A DNA stretch of 42,174 nucleotides from Pseudomonas sp. GM84. GTDB taxonomy: Bacteria > Pseudomonadota > Gammaproteobacteria > Pseudomonadales > Pseudomonadaceae. The notes under the pieces were generated by a model, which was given only the letters and a program-made list of their open reading frames with translations, ran no database searches and had not been told where the DNA came from. Location of the stretch: positions 1 through 42,174 of the forward strand of contig NZ_AKJC01000126.1 in NCBI RefSeq assembly GCF_000282535.1. The letters run 5' to 3'. A program made the position numbers and the translations under genes. The stretch's first letter is position 1. Each line of letters opens with the position of its first letter. This document shows, one piece after another, positions 25,462 to 34,003 of the stretch.

Positions 25462-26397
25462 ATGAAAACACAAGAAAACGGCAGCAAGCACAAAGGTTAC
25501 CGGCGCATCATTCCTTCCATGACCGCCCTGCTCGAATTCGAGGCGGTGGCCCGTCACGGCAGCTTCACCCTGGCCGCCCAGGAGCTGGGCGTGACCCAGG
25601 CGGCGGTGAGCAAACAGGTTCGCCAGCTTGAGGAAAACATCGGTGCGCAGTTGTTCCAGCGCCTGCACCGCAGCATCCGCCTGACCAGCGAGGGGCAGGC
25701 CTTGTTCACGGTCGTTTCCGACTCGCTGCAGAAGATTGCCTCGGTGTTCGACCGCCTCAGCGAAGGGGGCGAGGAACAGGAGCTGGTGCTCAGCACCACG
25801 GCGACCTTCTCCCAGTTGCGGGTCATGCCGCGCCTGGGCAAGTTGCGCGTCGCCCTGCCCCAGGTGCGCCTGCGCCTGGCCACGCAGATGTTCACCGGCG
25901 ACCTGCGCAACCACGATGTCGACCTGCTGGTGCGCTATGGCAACGGCCGCTGGGAAGATGGCAGTGCGGTGAAGCTGTTCGAGGAAGAGATCTTTCCGGT
26001 GTGCTCGCCGCAGTGGCTGGCGCGCCAGGCGCCGGTCGATTCGCTGGAGGCGCTGTACCGCACCGACCTGCTCGACGCCGACGCCACCACCGAAGGCTGG
26101 ATGACCTGGCCAACCTGGTTCCGCGAGCTGGGGGAAAACCCGCCGAAACTGCGCTACAGCCTGCGCAGCCACCTCTACACCGACACCATCCAGGCCGCCC
26201 TGCAAGGACATGGCGTGGCCCTGGGCTGGGGGCGGATGCTCGATCACCTGCTGGCGAGCGGTGAATTGGTACGGCTGACCGACCTGGTGGTGCGCCCGCG
26301 CGAGGCGTACTACCTGGTGGTGCCGCACGGGCGCGACTTCACACCCACGGTACTGGGCCTGGTGGACTGGTTGCGCGATGCACTGCCGGTCGACTAG
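25462..26397 (+). CDS. LysR-family transcriptional regulator, GcvA-like
   Basis: A 311-aa LysR regulator. The winged helix-turn-helix is at about residues 20-80 (ALLEFEAVARHGSFTLAAQE and TQAAVSKQVRQLEENIG), followed by a ligand-binding domain. The N-terminal IIPSMTALLEFEAVARHGSF resembles GcvA-type regulators. I start it at the ATG at 25462 with AGGA upstream; the frame extends to 25327 but overlaps the START gene. It lies directly upstream of the Rieske oxygenase operon and in the same direction, so it is the likely regulator of that operon. Confidence 0.9.
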   Translation: MKTQENGSKHKGYRRIIPSMTALLEFEAVARHGSFTLAAQELGVTQAAVSKQVRQLEENIGAQLFQRLHRSIRLTSEGQALFTVVSDSLQKIASVFDRLSEGGEEQELVLSTTATFSQLRVMPRLGKLRVALPQVRLRLATQMFTGDLRNHDVDLLVRYGNGRWEDGSAVKLFEEEIFPVCSPQWLARQAPVDSLEALYRTDLLDADATTEGWMTWPTWFRELGENPPKLRYSLRSHLYTDTIQAALQGHGVALGWGRMLDHLLASGELVRLTDLVVRPREAYYLVVPHGRDFTPTVLGLVDWLRDALPVD

Positions 26398-26471
26398 GGG
26401 TGTTCAGGCCGCCTCGCAGCAGCTGGAATCTCGCATAACTTAAAGTGATACGAAGTGGAAAATAAGGCGCG

Positions 26472-26500
26472 TTGACGCTTTTTCAGGCCGTTCTGATACT
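26472..26500 (+). promoter_or_regulatory. Sigma-70-like promoter of the Rieske operon
   Basis: TTGACG (26472-26477) and GATACT (26495-26500) are separated by 17 bases, close to the consensus. Transcription would start near 26507, about 40 bases before the ATG at 26548. A+T-rich sequence just upstream (ATAACTTAAAGTGAT, about 26436) could be the LysR site. Confidence 0.6.
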
Positions 26501-26547
26501 GCGAACACAGCATTCGTAATGTACTGACAAAGTGCCTGAGGAAAATA

Positions 26548-27807
26548 ATGAACATTGCGCCTGTCACCCCAAGCCATCGTCAACTGATTGCCCTGCGTCA
26601 ACCCGGTTTCGGCATGAACGGCCAGCTGTTCGGCCGCCAGGATGTGTTCGAAACCGACCTGCAGATCTTCTTCAACCAGCACTGGATCCTGGTCGGCGTC
26701 ACCGCCGATATCGCCGAACCGGGCGATGTCTCGACCATCGACATCGGCAAGGCGTCGATCATCCTGGTGCGCGACGACGACGAACAGGTACGCGCCTACC
26801 GCAATGTCTGCCGCCACCGCGGCGCACGCCTGAAGGAAGCCGGCAAGTCCACCGTGGGCATGCTGGTCTGCCCCTACCACCAATGGACCTACGACCTGGA
26901 CGGCAGCCTCAAGCACGCCGCCCACATGGGCAAGGACTTCGACCCCAAGTGCCGCAGCCTGAGCGCGGTGCATTGCAAAGTGGTGGGCACGCACATCTTC
27001 GTCTGCCTGGCGGACACGCCGCCGGCAGACATCAGCGTGCTGGAACAGACCCTGACGCCACGCTTCGCGCCCTATGACCTGACCAACAGCAAGATCGCCT
27101 ACGAGGCGGAAATCATCGAGAACGGCAACTGGAAGCTGGTGATGGAGAACAACCGCGAGTGCTACCACTGCGCGGGCACCCACCCGGAGCTGACCGCCTC
27201 GTTCCTGCCGGAGGACTTCGGTTTCTGCACCGACAACATGGGCGAGGACTCGCTCAAGGCCCTGGACGAATACTTCCAGCGCAACGCCGACGCCCAGCGT
27301 GACTGGGAAAGCCAGGGCCACCTCTGTGCCGCCGTGGAGTACCTCGGCGAAGACGCCGTGACCCAGTTCCGCACCCAGAGGCTGGTGATCGCCGGCCGGG
27401 GCGAATCCCAGACCCTCAGCACCGAAGTGGCTTGCACCCGGCTGTTCGGCGAGCTGACCCGGCGCGACCTCGGCGACACCCATCTGTGGACGCACAACTC
27501 GTGGACCCATGTGATGAGCGACCACGCCGTCATCACCTACATCATCCCGCTGTCGCCAGACCGCACCCTGGTGCGCTCGAAGTGGCTGGTGCACAAGGAT
27601 GCCGTGGAAGGTGTCGACTACGACCTGCAGCAGCTCACCGAGGTGTGGGTCGCCACCAACCAGCAGGATGCCAGCCTGGTCGGCATCACCCACAGCGGCA
27701 CCCAGGACCCCGGTTACGCACCCGGCCCGTTCTCGGCCTTCACCGAGAGCTACGTCGACCAATTCTCCCGCTGGTATGCCGCGCGCCTCGCTGCGCATGG
27801 CGTCTGA
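26548..27807 (+). CDS. Rieske oxygenase alpha subunit, GbcA/CntA-like
   Basis: A 419-aa ring-hydroxylating-type oxygenase. The Rieske cluster ligands are C88-x-H90 (CRH) and C108-x2-H111 (CPYH). The mononuclear iron ligands are H207, H212 and probably D374. The position that bridges the two metal sites in most family members is Asp; here it is Glu (E204 in ENNRECYHC), as in carnitine oxygenase CntA and glycine betaine demethylase GbcA. These enzymes oxidatively cleave C-N bonds of quaternary ammonium compounds. GAGGAAAATA precedes the ATG. The reductase gene follows 9 bases after the stop. The substrate is inferred to be a betaine-like compound; which one is open. Confidence 0.88.
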   Translation: MNIAPVTPSHRQLIALRQPGFGMNGQLFGRQDVFETDLQIFFNQHWILVGVTADIAEPGDVSTIDIGKASIILVRDDDEQVRAYRNVCRHRGARLKEAGKSTVGMLVCPYHQWTYDLDGSLKHAAHMGKDFDPKCRSLSAVHCKVVGTHIFVCLADTPPADISVLEQTLTPRFAPYDLTNSKIAYEAEIIENGNWKLVMENNRECYHCAGTHPELTASFLPEDFGFCTDNMGEDSLKALDEYFQRNADAQRDWESQGHLCAAVEYLGEDAVTQFRTQRLVIAGRGESQTLSTEVACTRLFGELTRRDLGDTHLWTHNSWTHVMSDHAVITYIIPLSPDRTLVRSKWLVHKDAVEGVDYDLQQLTEVWVATNQQDASLVGITHSGTQDPGYAPGPFSAFTESYVDQFSRWYAARLAAHGV

Positions 27808-27816
27808 GGTCGCGCC

Positions 27817-28947
27817 ATGAGTACCTTCCAGAACATCCCCGGCCTGCGTGCCGACCAGCGCTTCGCCGACAGCGACCACTGGTGCGCCTTCGGTGCCCAG
27901 TGGGCCAGCGGCGACAGCCAGCGCATCGAGTGCCTGAGCGTGGTGGACGAAACCCACGACGTGAAGACGTTCACCTTCCTCTGCCCCGACTACCCGGCCC
28001 TGGCCTATGAACCCGGGCAGTTCCTCACCGTGTCGCCCGTGATCGACGGGCAGAGCGTGTCGCGCTGCTACACCCTGTCCTCGACGCCGACCCGGCCGTT
28101 CACCTTTTCCATCACGGTCAAGCGGGTGGCGGGCGGTGTGGTTTCCAACTGGCTGCACGACAACCTGCGCGCAGGCGGTGCGCTGGCGGCATCGGGCCCG
28201 GCCGGCATCTTCACCCCGGTGGCGGGTGCTGCGCGCAAGCTGTTGTACCTGTCTGCCGGTTCCGGCGTGACGCCGCTGATGGCCATGACCCGCGCCGCGG
28301 CCGACTTGCACGCTGACCTCGACATCGTCTTCGTGCACAGCGCGCGTACGCCAAAGGACATCATCTTCCGCAGCGAACTGGCGCGCCTGGAAGGCAGCAT
28401 GGGCCAACTGCGCACGCTGTTCTTCTGCGAGAGCAAAGGCGACGAGGCGAACTGGAGCGGGCCGATCGGGCGTTTGTCGCACGAGGCGTTGCAGCGGCAG
28501 ATCCCGGATTTCATGGAGCGCGAAGTCTTCACCTGCGGCCCCAAAGGCTACATGGACGCCGTGAAGACGCTGCTTGAGGGCGCCGGCTTCGACCTGGCGC
28601 GCTACCACCAGGAGAGCTTCGACATCAGTGCCGAAGCACCGCTATCGGCCCCCGCGCCGGGCAGCGACGCCGGCCAGACACAAGACACCTTCACCGTTCG
28701 GCTGGCGCGCTCGGGCAAGACCTTCACCATGAACGCCGAGCAAACGGTATTGGCTGCTGCAAAGAAAGCGGGCGCCATCGTGCCTTCGTCCTGCAGCCAG
28801 GGCGTCTGCGGCACCTGCAAGACGGCGGTGCTCGAAGGCAGCGTCGAGATGAAACACAACGGCGGCATCCGCCAGCGTGAAATCGACAAAGGCCTGCGCC
28901 TGCTGTGCTGCAGCCGCCCCACTTCCGATCTGCTGATCGACCTCTAG
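27817..28947 (+). CDS. GbcB-like ferredoxin-NAD(P)H reductase
   Basis: A 376-aa electron-transfer protein with a flavin domain (RCYTLSSTP near residue 87), an NAD(P)H domain (YLSAGSGVTPLMAM) and a C-terminal plant-type 2Fe-2S ferredoxin domain (C326-x4-C331-x2-C334, then C364 or C365). It supplies electrons from NAD(P)H to the Rieske oxygenase encoded just upstream. The layout matches GbcB of Pseudomonas. A perfect palindrome follows the gene. Confidence 0.9.
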   Translation: MSTFQNIPGLRADQRFADSDHWCAFGAQWASGDSQRIECLSVVDETHDVKTFTFLCPDYPALAYEPGQFLTVSPVIDGQSVSRCYTLSSTPTRPFTFSITVKRVAGGVVSNWLHDNLRAGGALAASGPAGIFTPVAGAARKLLYLSAGSGVTPLMAMTRAAADLHADLDIVFVHSARTPKDIIFRSELARLEGSMGQLRTLFFCESKGDEANWSGPIGRLSHEALQRQIPDFMEREVFTCGPKGYMDAVKTLLEGAGFDLARYHQESFDISAEAPLSAPAPGSDAGQTQDTFTVRLARSGKTFTMNAEQTVLAAAKKAGAIVPSSCSQGVCGTCKTAVLEGSVEMKHNGGIRQREIDKGLRLLCCSRPTSDLLIDL

Positions 28948-28952
28948 CACCT

Positions 28953-28974
28953 CCTGGCGGGCTAGCCCGCCAGG
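28953..28974. terminator. Perfect palindromic hairpin after the reductase gene
   Basis: CCTGGCGGG, CTAG, CCCGCCAGG: a 9-bp stem beginning six bases after the reductase stop codon. There is no T-tract. It may reduce read-through into the MFS gene or stabilise the upstream message. Confidence 0.55.
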
Positions 28975-29069
28975 GATGCCCCTCGACTTTTCCGCGCATC
29001 ACCGCACTACCTTGCGACGCTGAGTAGCAGCCCTACAAAAACAACAGTCCAGCTGTACCAGGAGACTTC

Positions 29070-30398
29070 ATGACCCACCCGCTTCGCTCGATCGAAGATC
29101 TACCCCTGAACCGCTTCCACCGCCTGCTCACCTTGCGCTCCGCCGGCGGCTCGTTCGTCGACGGCTATGTGTTGAGCCTGATCGGCATCGCCCTGATGCC
29201 CATCAGCAACGCCTTGAGTCTGGACAGCTTCTGGGAAGGCATGATCGCCGCCTCGGCGCTGATCGGCATTTTCTTCGGCGGCTTGCTCGGCGGCTGGCTG
29301 ACCCATGTGTTCGGCCGGCGGCGCATGTACTTCGTCGGTCCCGTGCTGTTCGTGCTCGCGTCGCTGGGCCAGTACTGGGTACAGGACGCAGCGACGCTGT
29401 TCCTGCTGCGGCTGGTGATCGGCGTGGCGGTCGGCATCGAATACCCGGTGGCCACTTCGATGATGGTCGAGTTCATGCCACGCAAGTACCGCGGCCCGCG
29501 CCTGGCGGCCTTCGTGATCATCTGGTTCGCGGGTGCGGCGCTGGCCTATGGGCTGGGCGAATTGCTGTTACGCCTGGGTGGGCCGGACGCCTGGCGCCTG
29601 GTACTGGCCAGTGCTGCGCTGTTCGGCGCCTTGTTGCTGCTGGTGCGCCTGGGTACTCCAGAATCGCCGCGCTGGCTGCTGAGCAAGGGGCGCCATGCCG
29701 AAGCCGAGCAAATCATCAAGGCCGTGTACGGCAACGACTATTCGCTCAAGGACCTGCCGGAAGAGCCGCGCACAAGCACGCTGTCGGCATGGAGCCTGGT
29801 GCGCGCCGGCTACGGGCGGCGCATGTTGTTCGTCGCGCTGTTCTGGAGCTGTTCGGTGATCCCGTTGTTTGCCGTGTACGCCTTTGCCCCAAAGGTGATG
29901 GACGCGCTCAACCTCAAGGGTGACATGGCCTCGCTCGGCTCACTGGTGATCACCTTGCTGTTCGTGATCGGCTGCGCGCTGGCCGCACACCTGATCAACG
30001 CGCTGGGCCGGCGCAACCTGCTGCTTGCCAGCTTCCTGTTCTCGGGGCTGGCACTGCTCGGCCTGGGGGCATTCCACGACAGCAATACTGCGCTGATCCT
30101 GCTGTTGTTCGGCCTCTACGCCGTGGCCATTGGCGGGGCGCAGGTGCTGGCGCTGGTCTATCCCAACGAGATCTTCCCGACCGAAATTCGTACCCAGGCG
30201 GTCGGCCTCGGTACTTCGCTGTCGCGCATTGGCGCAGCGCTGGGCACTTACCTGGTACCGATCTCGCTGCAGGACTACGGCATCGCTCCGACCCTGTATG
30301 CCGCGGCGGCCATCACCCTGCTGGGGTTGCTGGTGAGCTGGGCGATGGCGCCGGAAACCCGGTCGATGAACCTGCAGCAGGCAGCGGCGCTACCCTGA
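29070..30398 (+). CDS. MFS transporter, metabolite:proton symporter type
   Basis: A 442-aa permease with twelve predicted membrane segments. The MFS signature after segment 2 is GGWLTHVFGRRRMYFVGP, and the ELL/PESPRWLL motif of sugar/organic-acid porters appears as GTPESPRWLLSKGRHAEA. AGGAG lies six bases before the ATG. It follows the oxygenase and reductase genes in the same direction, so it probably imports their substrate. It is not of the BCCT type usual for betaines, which makes the substrate less certain. Confidence 0.87.
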   Translation: MTHPLRSIEDLPLNRFHRLLTLRSAGGSFVDGYVLSLIGIALMPISNALSLDSFWEGMIAASALIGIFFGGLLGGWLTHVFGRRRMYFVGPVLFVLASLGQYWVQDAATLFLLRLVIGVAVGIEYPVATSMMVEFMPRKYRGPRLAAFVIIWFAGAALAYGLGELLLRLGGPDAWRLVLASAALFGALLLLVRLGTPESPRWLLSKGRHAEAEQIIKAVYGNDYSLKDLPEEPRTSTLSAWSLVRAGYGRRMLFVALFWSCSVIPLFAVYAFAPKVMDALNLKGDMASLGSLVITLLFVIGCALAAHLINALGRRNLLLASFLFSGLALLGLGAFHDSNTALILLLFGLYAVAIGGAQVLALVYPNEIFPTEIRTQAVGLGTSLSRIGAALGTYLVPISLQDYGIAPTLYAAAAITLLGLLVSWAMAPETRSMNLQQAAALP

Positions 30399-30406
30399 AA
30401 CGCGAG

Positions 30407-30922
30407 TTACTGCACTACCCCACAGGCGACACGGGCACCACCACCGCCCAGCTTTTCGGGATGGTCGCTGTGATTGTCTGCCCCGGCATGCACCATCAAG
30501 GCATGCCCCTTGAAGTCGGCGACCTTCAGCCTGGGCGCCAGTACCGGGTAGCTGGCCTTGCCGTCAGCACCGACATACAGCGCTGGCAGGTCGCCGCGGT
30601 GGCCACTGTCGTCATACGGTCCCTTGTGCGCATTGCTTGAGCTGGGGTCCCAGTGGCCGCCTGCAGCGCCCGCGGGCACGGGCTTGCCGTTTTCTTCTGC
30701 TGGAGCGCAGGAAGGATTCTGGTGCAGGTGGAAGCCATGTACGCCGGGCGGCAGGTCCTTCAGGTCCGGCGTGAGCAAAGTACCGTACGGGTTCTGCTCG
30801 ATGCTGATGGTACCGATCGACTTGCCTGGGCCGTCTGGCCCGGCGAGCTTGAGTTCCACCGTCTGCGCGGCCTGGGCGAAGCCGGCAGAGGCCAGCAAGG
30901 CAGTGAATAGCGCTGCTTTCAT
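30407..30922 (-). CDS. sodC: Periplasmic Cu/Zn superoxide dismutase
   Basis: A 171-aa protein with signal peptide MKAALFTALLASAGFAQA. Copper and zinc ligands are visible in GVHGFHLHQNPSC, GGHWDPSSSNAHKGPYD plus SGHRGDLP, and LMVHAGADNHSD; the structural disulfide pairs are in NPSC and VACGVV. It converts superoxide to hydrogen peroxide and oxygen in the periplasm. I start it at 30922; the frame continues upstream but reads as the shadow of the LysR gene. It is divergent from the LysR gene at 31062 and convergent with the MFS gene. Confidence 0.94.
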   Translation of the reverse strand: MKAALFTALLASAGFAQAAQTVELKLAGPDGPGKSIGTISIEQNPYGTLLTPDLKDLPPGVHGFHLHQNPSCAPAEENGKPVPAGAAGGHWDPSSSNAHKGPYDDSGHRGDLPALYVGADGKASYPVLAPRLKVADFKGHALMVHAGADNHSDHPEKLGGGGARVACGVVQ

Positions 30923-31061
30923 GTAGTTTCTCCATGGCGTGTGAAACACGGGCGTTGCTACCCGCGTAACAGCTGGGACTGCCCAGGCCGCCAGGCATTC
31001 CCTCCAGCCACAGACTGAAACACAATGCCGCATCGCCCGCTCAACCCCGGAGCCTGCCCGC

Positions 31062-31925
31062 GTGTCCCTCAAAGCCCTGCGCACCCTGGTGACCATCGCC
31101 CGCCACGGCACCTTCGCCCGTGCCGCGGACCTGCTCAGCCTGACCCCGTCGGCGGTGAGCCTGCACATCAAGACCCTGGAAGAGGAATTGCAGGTCGTGC
31201 TGTTCGACCGCAGCCGCCGCCAGGTGCTGCTGACCGAAGCCGGCCAGCTGGCCGTGGCACGCGCCGAGACCATCCTGGCGGCGTATGACGAACTGGCCGA
31301 CGCCCTGGCCAGCGGCCCGAGCCTGCGTGGCTGCCTGCGGCTCGGGGCGATTCACACGGTACTCGCCCGCCGTCTGCCCAACGCGCTGGTGTGGATCAAG
31401 GCGCATCACCCGGATCTGCACATCAGCGTGGCCTCGGGGATGTCTGCGGAGTTGGCGCGGCGCGTGGAGGACGGTGAACTGGATGCGGCGATCACCACCG
31501 AGCCCGTCAGCCCCTATCCGCAGAACCTCGACTACACGCCGCTGTTCGAAGACCGCTTCTGGGCCATCGCCAGCCCTGAGCTCGCCGGCCAGAGCCTGCC
31601 ACAGCTGTTGGCCAGCCAACCTTTTCTGCGCTTTGACAAGCGTGCGTGGGCCGGCCGGCAGATCGAGCAGGAACTGCGCCGACAGCACCTGCAGGTCAGC
31701 GAACAGATGGAACTGGACAGCCAGGAAGCGCTGGCGCGCATGGCGGTCATGGGGTTGGGGGTGGCGATCATTCCCATGTCTGACGACGATGTGCAGAGGC
31801 TGCCGCCCGCGACCTGCCTGCCCTTCGGCGAGCCGCAACTGACACGGCGGGTGGTGCTGCTGGAGCATGAAAAAAGCCAGCGACGGCATTTGAGTGCGGT
31901 GGTGAAGACAGCACTGCAGGTATGA
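31062..31925 (+). CDS. LysR-family transcriptional regulator
   Basis: A 287-aa LysR regulator starting with GTG at 31062, with GGAG upstream. The helix-turn-helix is at the extreme N terminus (SLKALRTLVTIARHGTFARA, then LTPSAVSLHIKTLEEELQ), so no earlier start is needed. It is divergent from sodC and upstream of an AEC transporter gene separated by REP-like sequence. LysR proteins usually control a divergent or neighbouring gene; the AEC transporter fits better metabolically than sodC, but neither is shown. Confidence 0.9.
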   Translation: MSLKALRTLVTIARHGTFARAADLLSLTPSAVSLHIKTLEEELQVVLFDRSRRQVLLTEAGQLAVARAETILAAYDELADALASGPSLRGCLRLGAIHTVLARRLPNALVWIKAHHPDLHISVASGMSAELARRVEDGELDAAITTEPVSPYPQNLDYTPLFEDRFWAIASPELAGQSLPQLLASQPFLRFDKRAWAGRQIEQELRRQHLQVSEQMELDSQEALARMAVMGLGVAIIPMSDDDVQRLPPATCLPFGEPQLTRRVVLLEHEKSQRRHLSAVVKTALQV

Positions 31926-31935
31926 GTGGCACCTC

Positions 31936-32011
31936 CTCCCTGGGGGAGCGGGCCTGCCCCGCGAAGAGGCCCGCCCAGACCACAGAGGTCGCGGGACTAG
32001 CCCGCTCCCAC
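31936..32011. repeat. Degenerate inverted REP pair
   Basis: GGGGGAGCGGGCCTGCCCCG (about 31942-31961) and GTCGCGGGACTAGCCCGC (31988-32005) followed by TCCCAC are diverged copies of the main REP family in inverted orientation. CCCGCTCCCAC-like pieces continue to about 32032. They separate the LysR and AEC genes. Confidence 0.65.
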
Positions 32012-32149
32012 CCCGCACCCACCCCGCTCCCACAATGCAGCCAATATTGACAGTGCAGTTTTTCTCAACGGTGACTGCAGAAATGCGCGTTTTTAATGAC
32101 CTGTCGGCCGCGCTAACCTGTGCCAGTACCCGACCACGGAACACCTGCC

Positions 32150-33067
32150 ATGCTCCACCTGCTGCTGACCACCCTGGTGCCCATCATCCTGCTCATTGCC
32201 CTGGGCACCCTCTTGCGCATCCGTGGCTTTCTCGCCGAAAGCTTCTGGCCCGGTGCCGAACGCCTGAGCTACTACGTGCTGCTGCCATCGCTGTTCCTCC
32301 ACGGCCTGGCCACCGCCAACCTCGATGGCGTACCGGTATTGGGCATGGTGGGTGTACTGATGCTCTCGACCCTGCTCGGTGCCGTGCTGCTGGTGCTCTA
32401 CCAGGGCGCGGTGAACCACGACGGCGCCGACTTCACCTCGGTGTTCCAGGGCGGCGTGCGCTTCAACAACTACATCGGCGCCACCCTGGCCGCCGGCATC
32501 TACGGCAGTGCGGGGATTGCACTGGCGGCCGTTGCCAACGCGGCCATCGTGCCATTGGTCAACCTGCTCTGCGTGCTGGTGTTCGCGCGCTTCAGCGCCC
32601 GCCACAGCTCACCCGCCACGGTGCTGCGGGCGATTTTCGCCAACCCGCTGATCGTCGGCTGCGCCGGCGGGTTGCTGCTGCGGGTGACGGGTATGGGCCT
32701 GCCTGCGGGCCTCGAACCGACGGTAAAGGCCCTGGGCCAGGCTGCCCTGCCCCTGGGCCTGCTGTGCGTAGGCGCGGCCCTGGGCGGTGCCAGCCTCGGT
32801 CAGCAGGTGCGGCCACTGATGGCGGCATCGACGTTCAAGTTCCTGGTCATGCCACTGACCACCTGGGGCCTGTGCCGCCTGCTTGGCCTCGGTGGCCAGG
32901 CGGCGGTGGTGGCGGTGCTGTTCCAGGCGCTGCCAACAGCGTCCTCGTCCTATGTCATGGCGCGGCAGATGGGGGGCAACGCGCCGCTGATGGCCACCAT
33001 CATCGCCTTGCAGACCGTGGCCGCCGCCGTAACCTTGCCCTTGGTATTAATGCTTACGCTGAAGTGA
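32150..33067 (+). CDS. AEC-family (auxin efflux carrier-like) transporter
   Basis: A 305-aa membrane protein with about ten hydrophobic segments, beginning LLLTTLVPIILLIALGTLLR. The central FNNYIGATLAAGIYG and the C-terminal ALPTASSSYVMARQMGG are characteristic of bacterial AEC proteins such as MdcF and YfdV, which move malonate, malate or similar acids. I start it at 32150, taking the methionine next to the first membrane helix. It is probably controlled by the LysR gene upstream. Confidence 0.87.
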   Translation: MLHLLLTTLVPIILLIALGTLLRIRGFLAESFWPGAERLSYYVLLPSLFLHGLATANLDGVPVLGMVGVLMLSTLLGAVLLVLYQGAVNHDGADFTSVFQGGVRFNNYIGATLAAGIYGSAGIALAAVANAAIVPLVNLLCVLVFARFSARHSSPATVLRAIFANPLIVGCAGGLLLRVTGMGLPAGLEPTVKALGQAALPLGLLCVGAALGGASLGQQVRPLMAASTFKFLVMPLTTWGLCRLLGLGGQAAVVAVLFQALPTASSSYVMARQMGGNAPLMATIIALQTVAAAVTLPLVLMLTLK

Positions 33068-33115
33068 TGGCGTTTGGCTAGACTGTGAGGCAACCCCCAC
33101 TACGGAAGCTCGACC

Positions 33116-33727
33116 ATGCGCTGCTCGTGGATGCTGATCGGATTGACCGCGGCCCTGCTCGCAGGCCCTCTGCAGGCCGTCGAGCCAGCCAAGGCCGCAG
33201 TGGCCGAAGACAAGGCCGAAAAGCTCGAAGAAAAAGTCGTCGAAGACGCGCCGCCGCCAAAAAAGGCCGAAACCCTGACACCCAGTGAAGTCAAGGTTGT
33301 CGACCCGGCAGGCCAGGCGCCCATGGATGACAGCATCACCTGCCTTGCCCGCACCATCTACTGGGAAGCCAAGGGCGCCGATGCCAAGGACATGAGTGCG
33401 GTCGCCAGCGTGGTGCTCAACCGCCTGGGCCATGAGGGCTTCCCGGACACCATCTGCGGGGTGGTCAAGCAAGGGGTCGAAAGCAAGTCCTGCCAGTTCT
33501 CCTGGTGGTGCGACGGGCGCTCCGACCAGGTCGAGGAAGCGCAGCGCTATGACATCGCCAAGGAGATCGCGCGCAAGGCGCTCAACCAGCAGCTCAAGGA
33601 CTCGACCGGGGGCGCGTTGTACTTCCATGACCGCAACGTGCACCCCGACTGGGCCAAGACCTATCGCAAAACGGCCGAGACCCGGCATTTCCTGTTCTAC
33701 AAGCCCAACCAGGCGTTGGCGCGCTGA
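33116..33727 (+). CDS. SleB-type cell wall hydrolase, exported
   Basis: A 203-aa protein with signal peptide MRCSWMLIGLTAALLAGPLQ, a Lys/Glu/Ala-rich linker (about residues 22-60) and a C-terminal hydrolase_2 (SleB) domain. The domain begins CLARTIYWEAKGADAKDM, whose glutamate is the likely catalytic residue, and contains CQFSWWCDGRSD and FHDRNVHPDWA. SleB-like enzymes cleave peptidoglycan glycan strands. Four or so cysteines in the domain suggest periplasmic disulfides. Confidence 0.87.
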   Translation: MRCSWMLIGLTAALLAGPLQAVEPAKAAVAEDKAEKLEEKVVEDAPPPKKAETLTPSEVKVVDPAGQAPMDDSITCLARTIYWEAKGADAKDMSAVASVVLNRLGHEGFPDTICGVVKQGVESKSCQFSWWCDGRSDQVEEAQRYDIAKEIARKALNQQLKDSTGGALYFHDRNVHPDWAKTYRKTAETRHFLFYKPNQALAR

Positions 33728-34003
33728 CCGATGAACACCCTGCTCATCAGAAGTCGATTGGGTCGGCATCCCGCGCGCGAGGGATATCAATCATTATCAA
33801 TTGCGTATTGTTTCTAGCCGATATCAGGAATCATTCCCAAGAATTTCGCACTTTCTTGTCGACTTGTGGTCTACCCCCTCTTTTGCCGCCTGCAAGCCTT
33901 TGCCGGTGTTTACTTCGCGATGCACGATTCCGGGCCAAAAGCCCTGGGCTTGTGTAGGATGAGCAGCGCATACCAAGACGCTGCCAGTCACAGGGAGATC
34001 CAC
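33728..34003. promoter_or_regulatory. Intergenic region with Fur-box-like sequence
   Basis: ATATCAATCATTATCAATTGCG at 33784-33805 reads on the other strand as TTGATAATGATTGATAT, close to one half of the Fur consensus GATAATGATAATCATTATC. A related direct repeat, GATATCA followed by ATCATT, occurs at 33783-33795 and 33820-33835. No gene is evident in the 276 bases. The site is about 200 bases before the CAP-domain gene, so a promoter in between would be needed. Confidence 0.4.
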
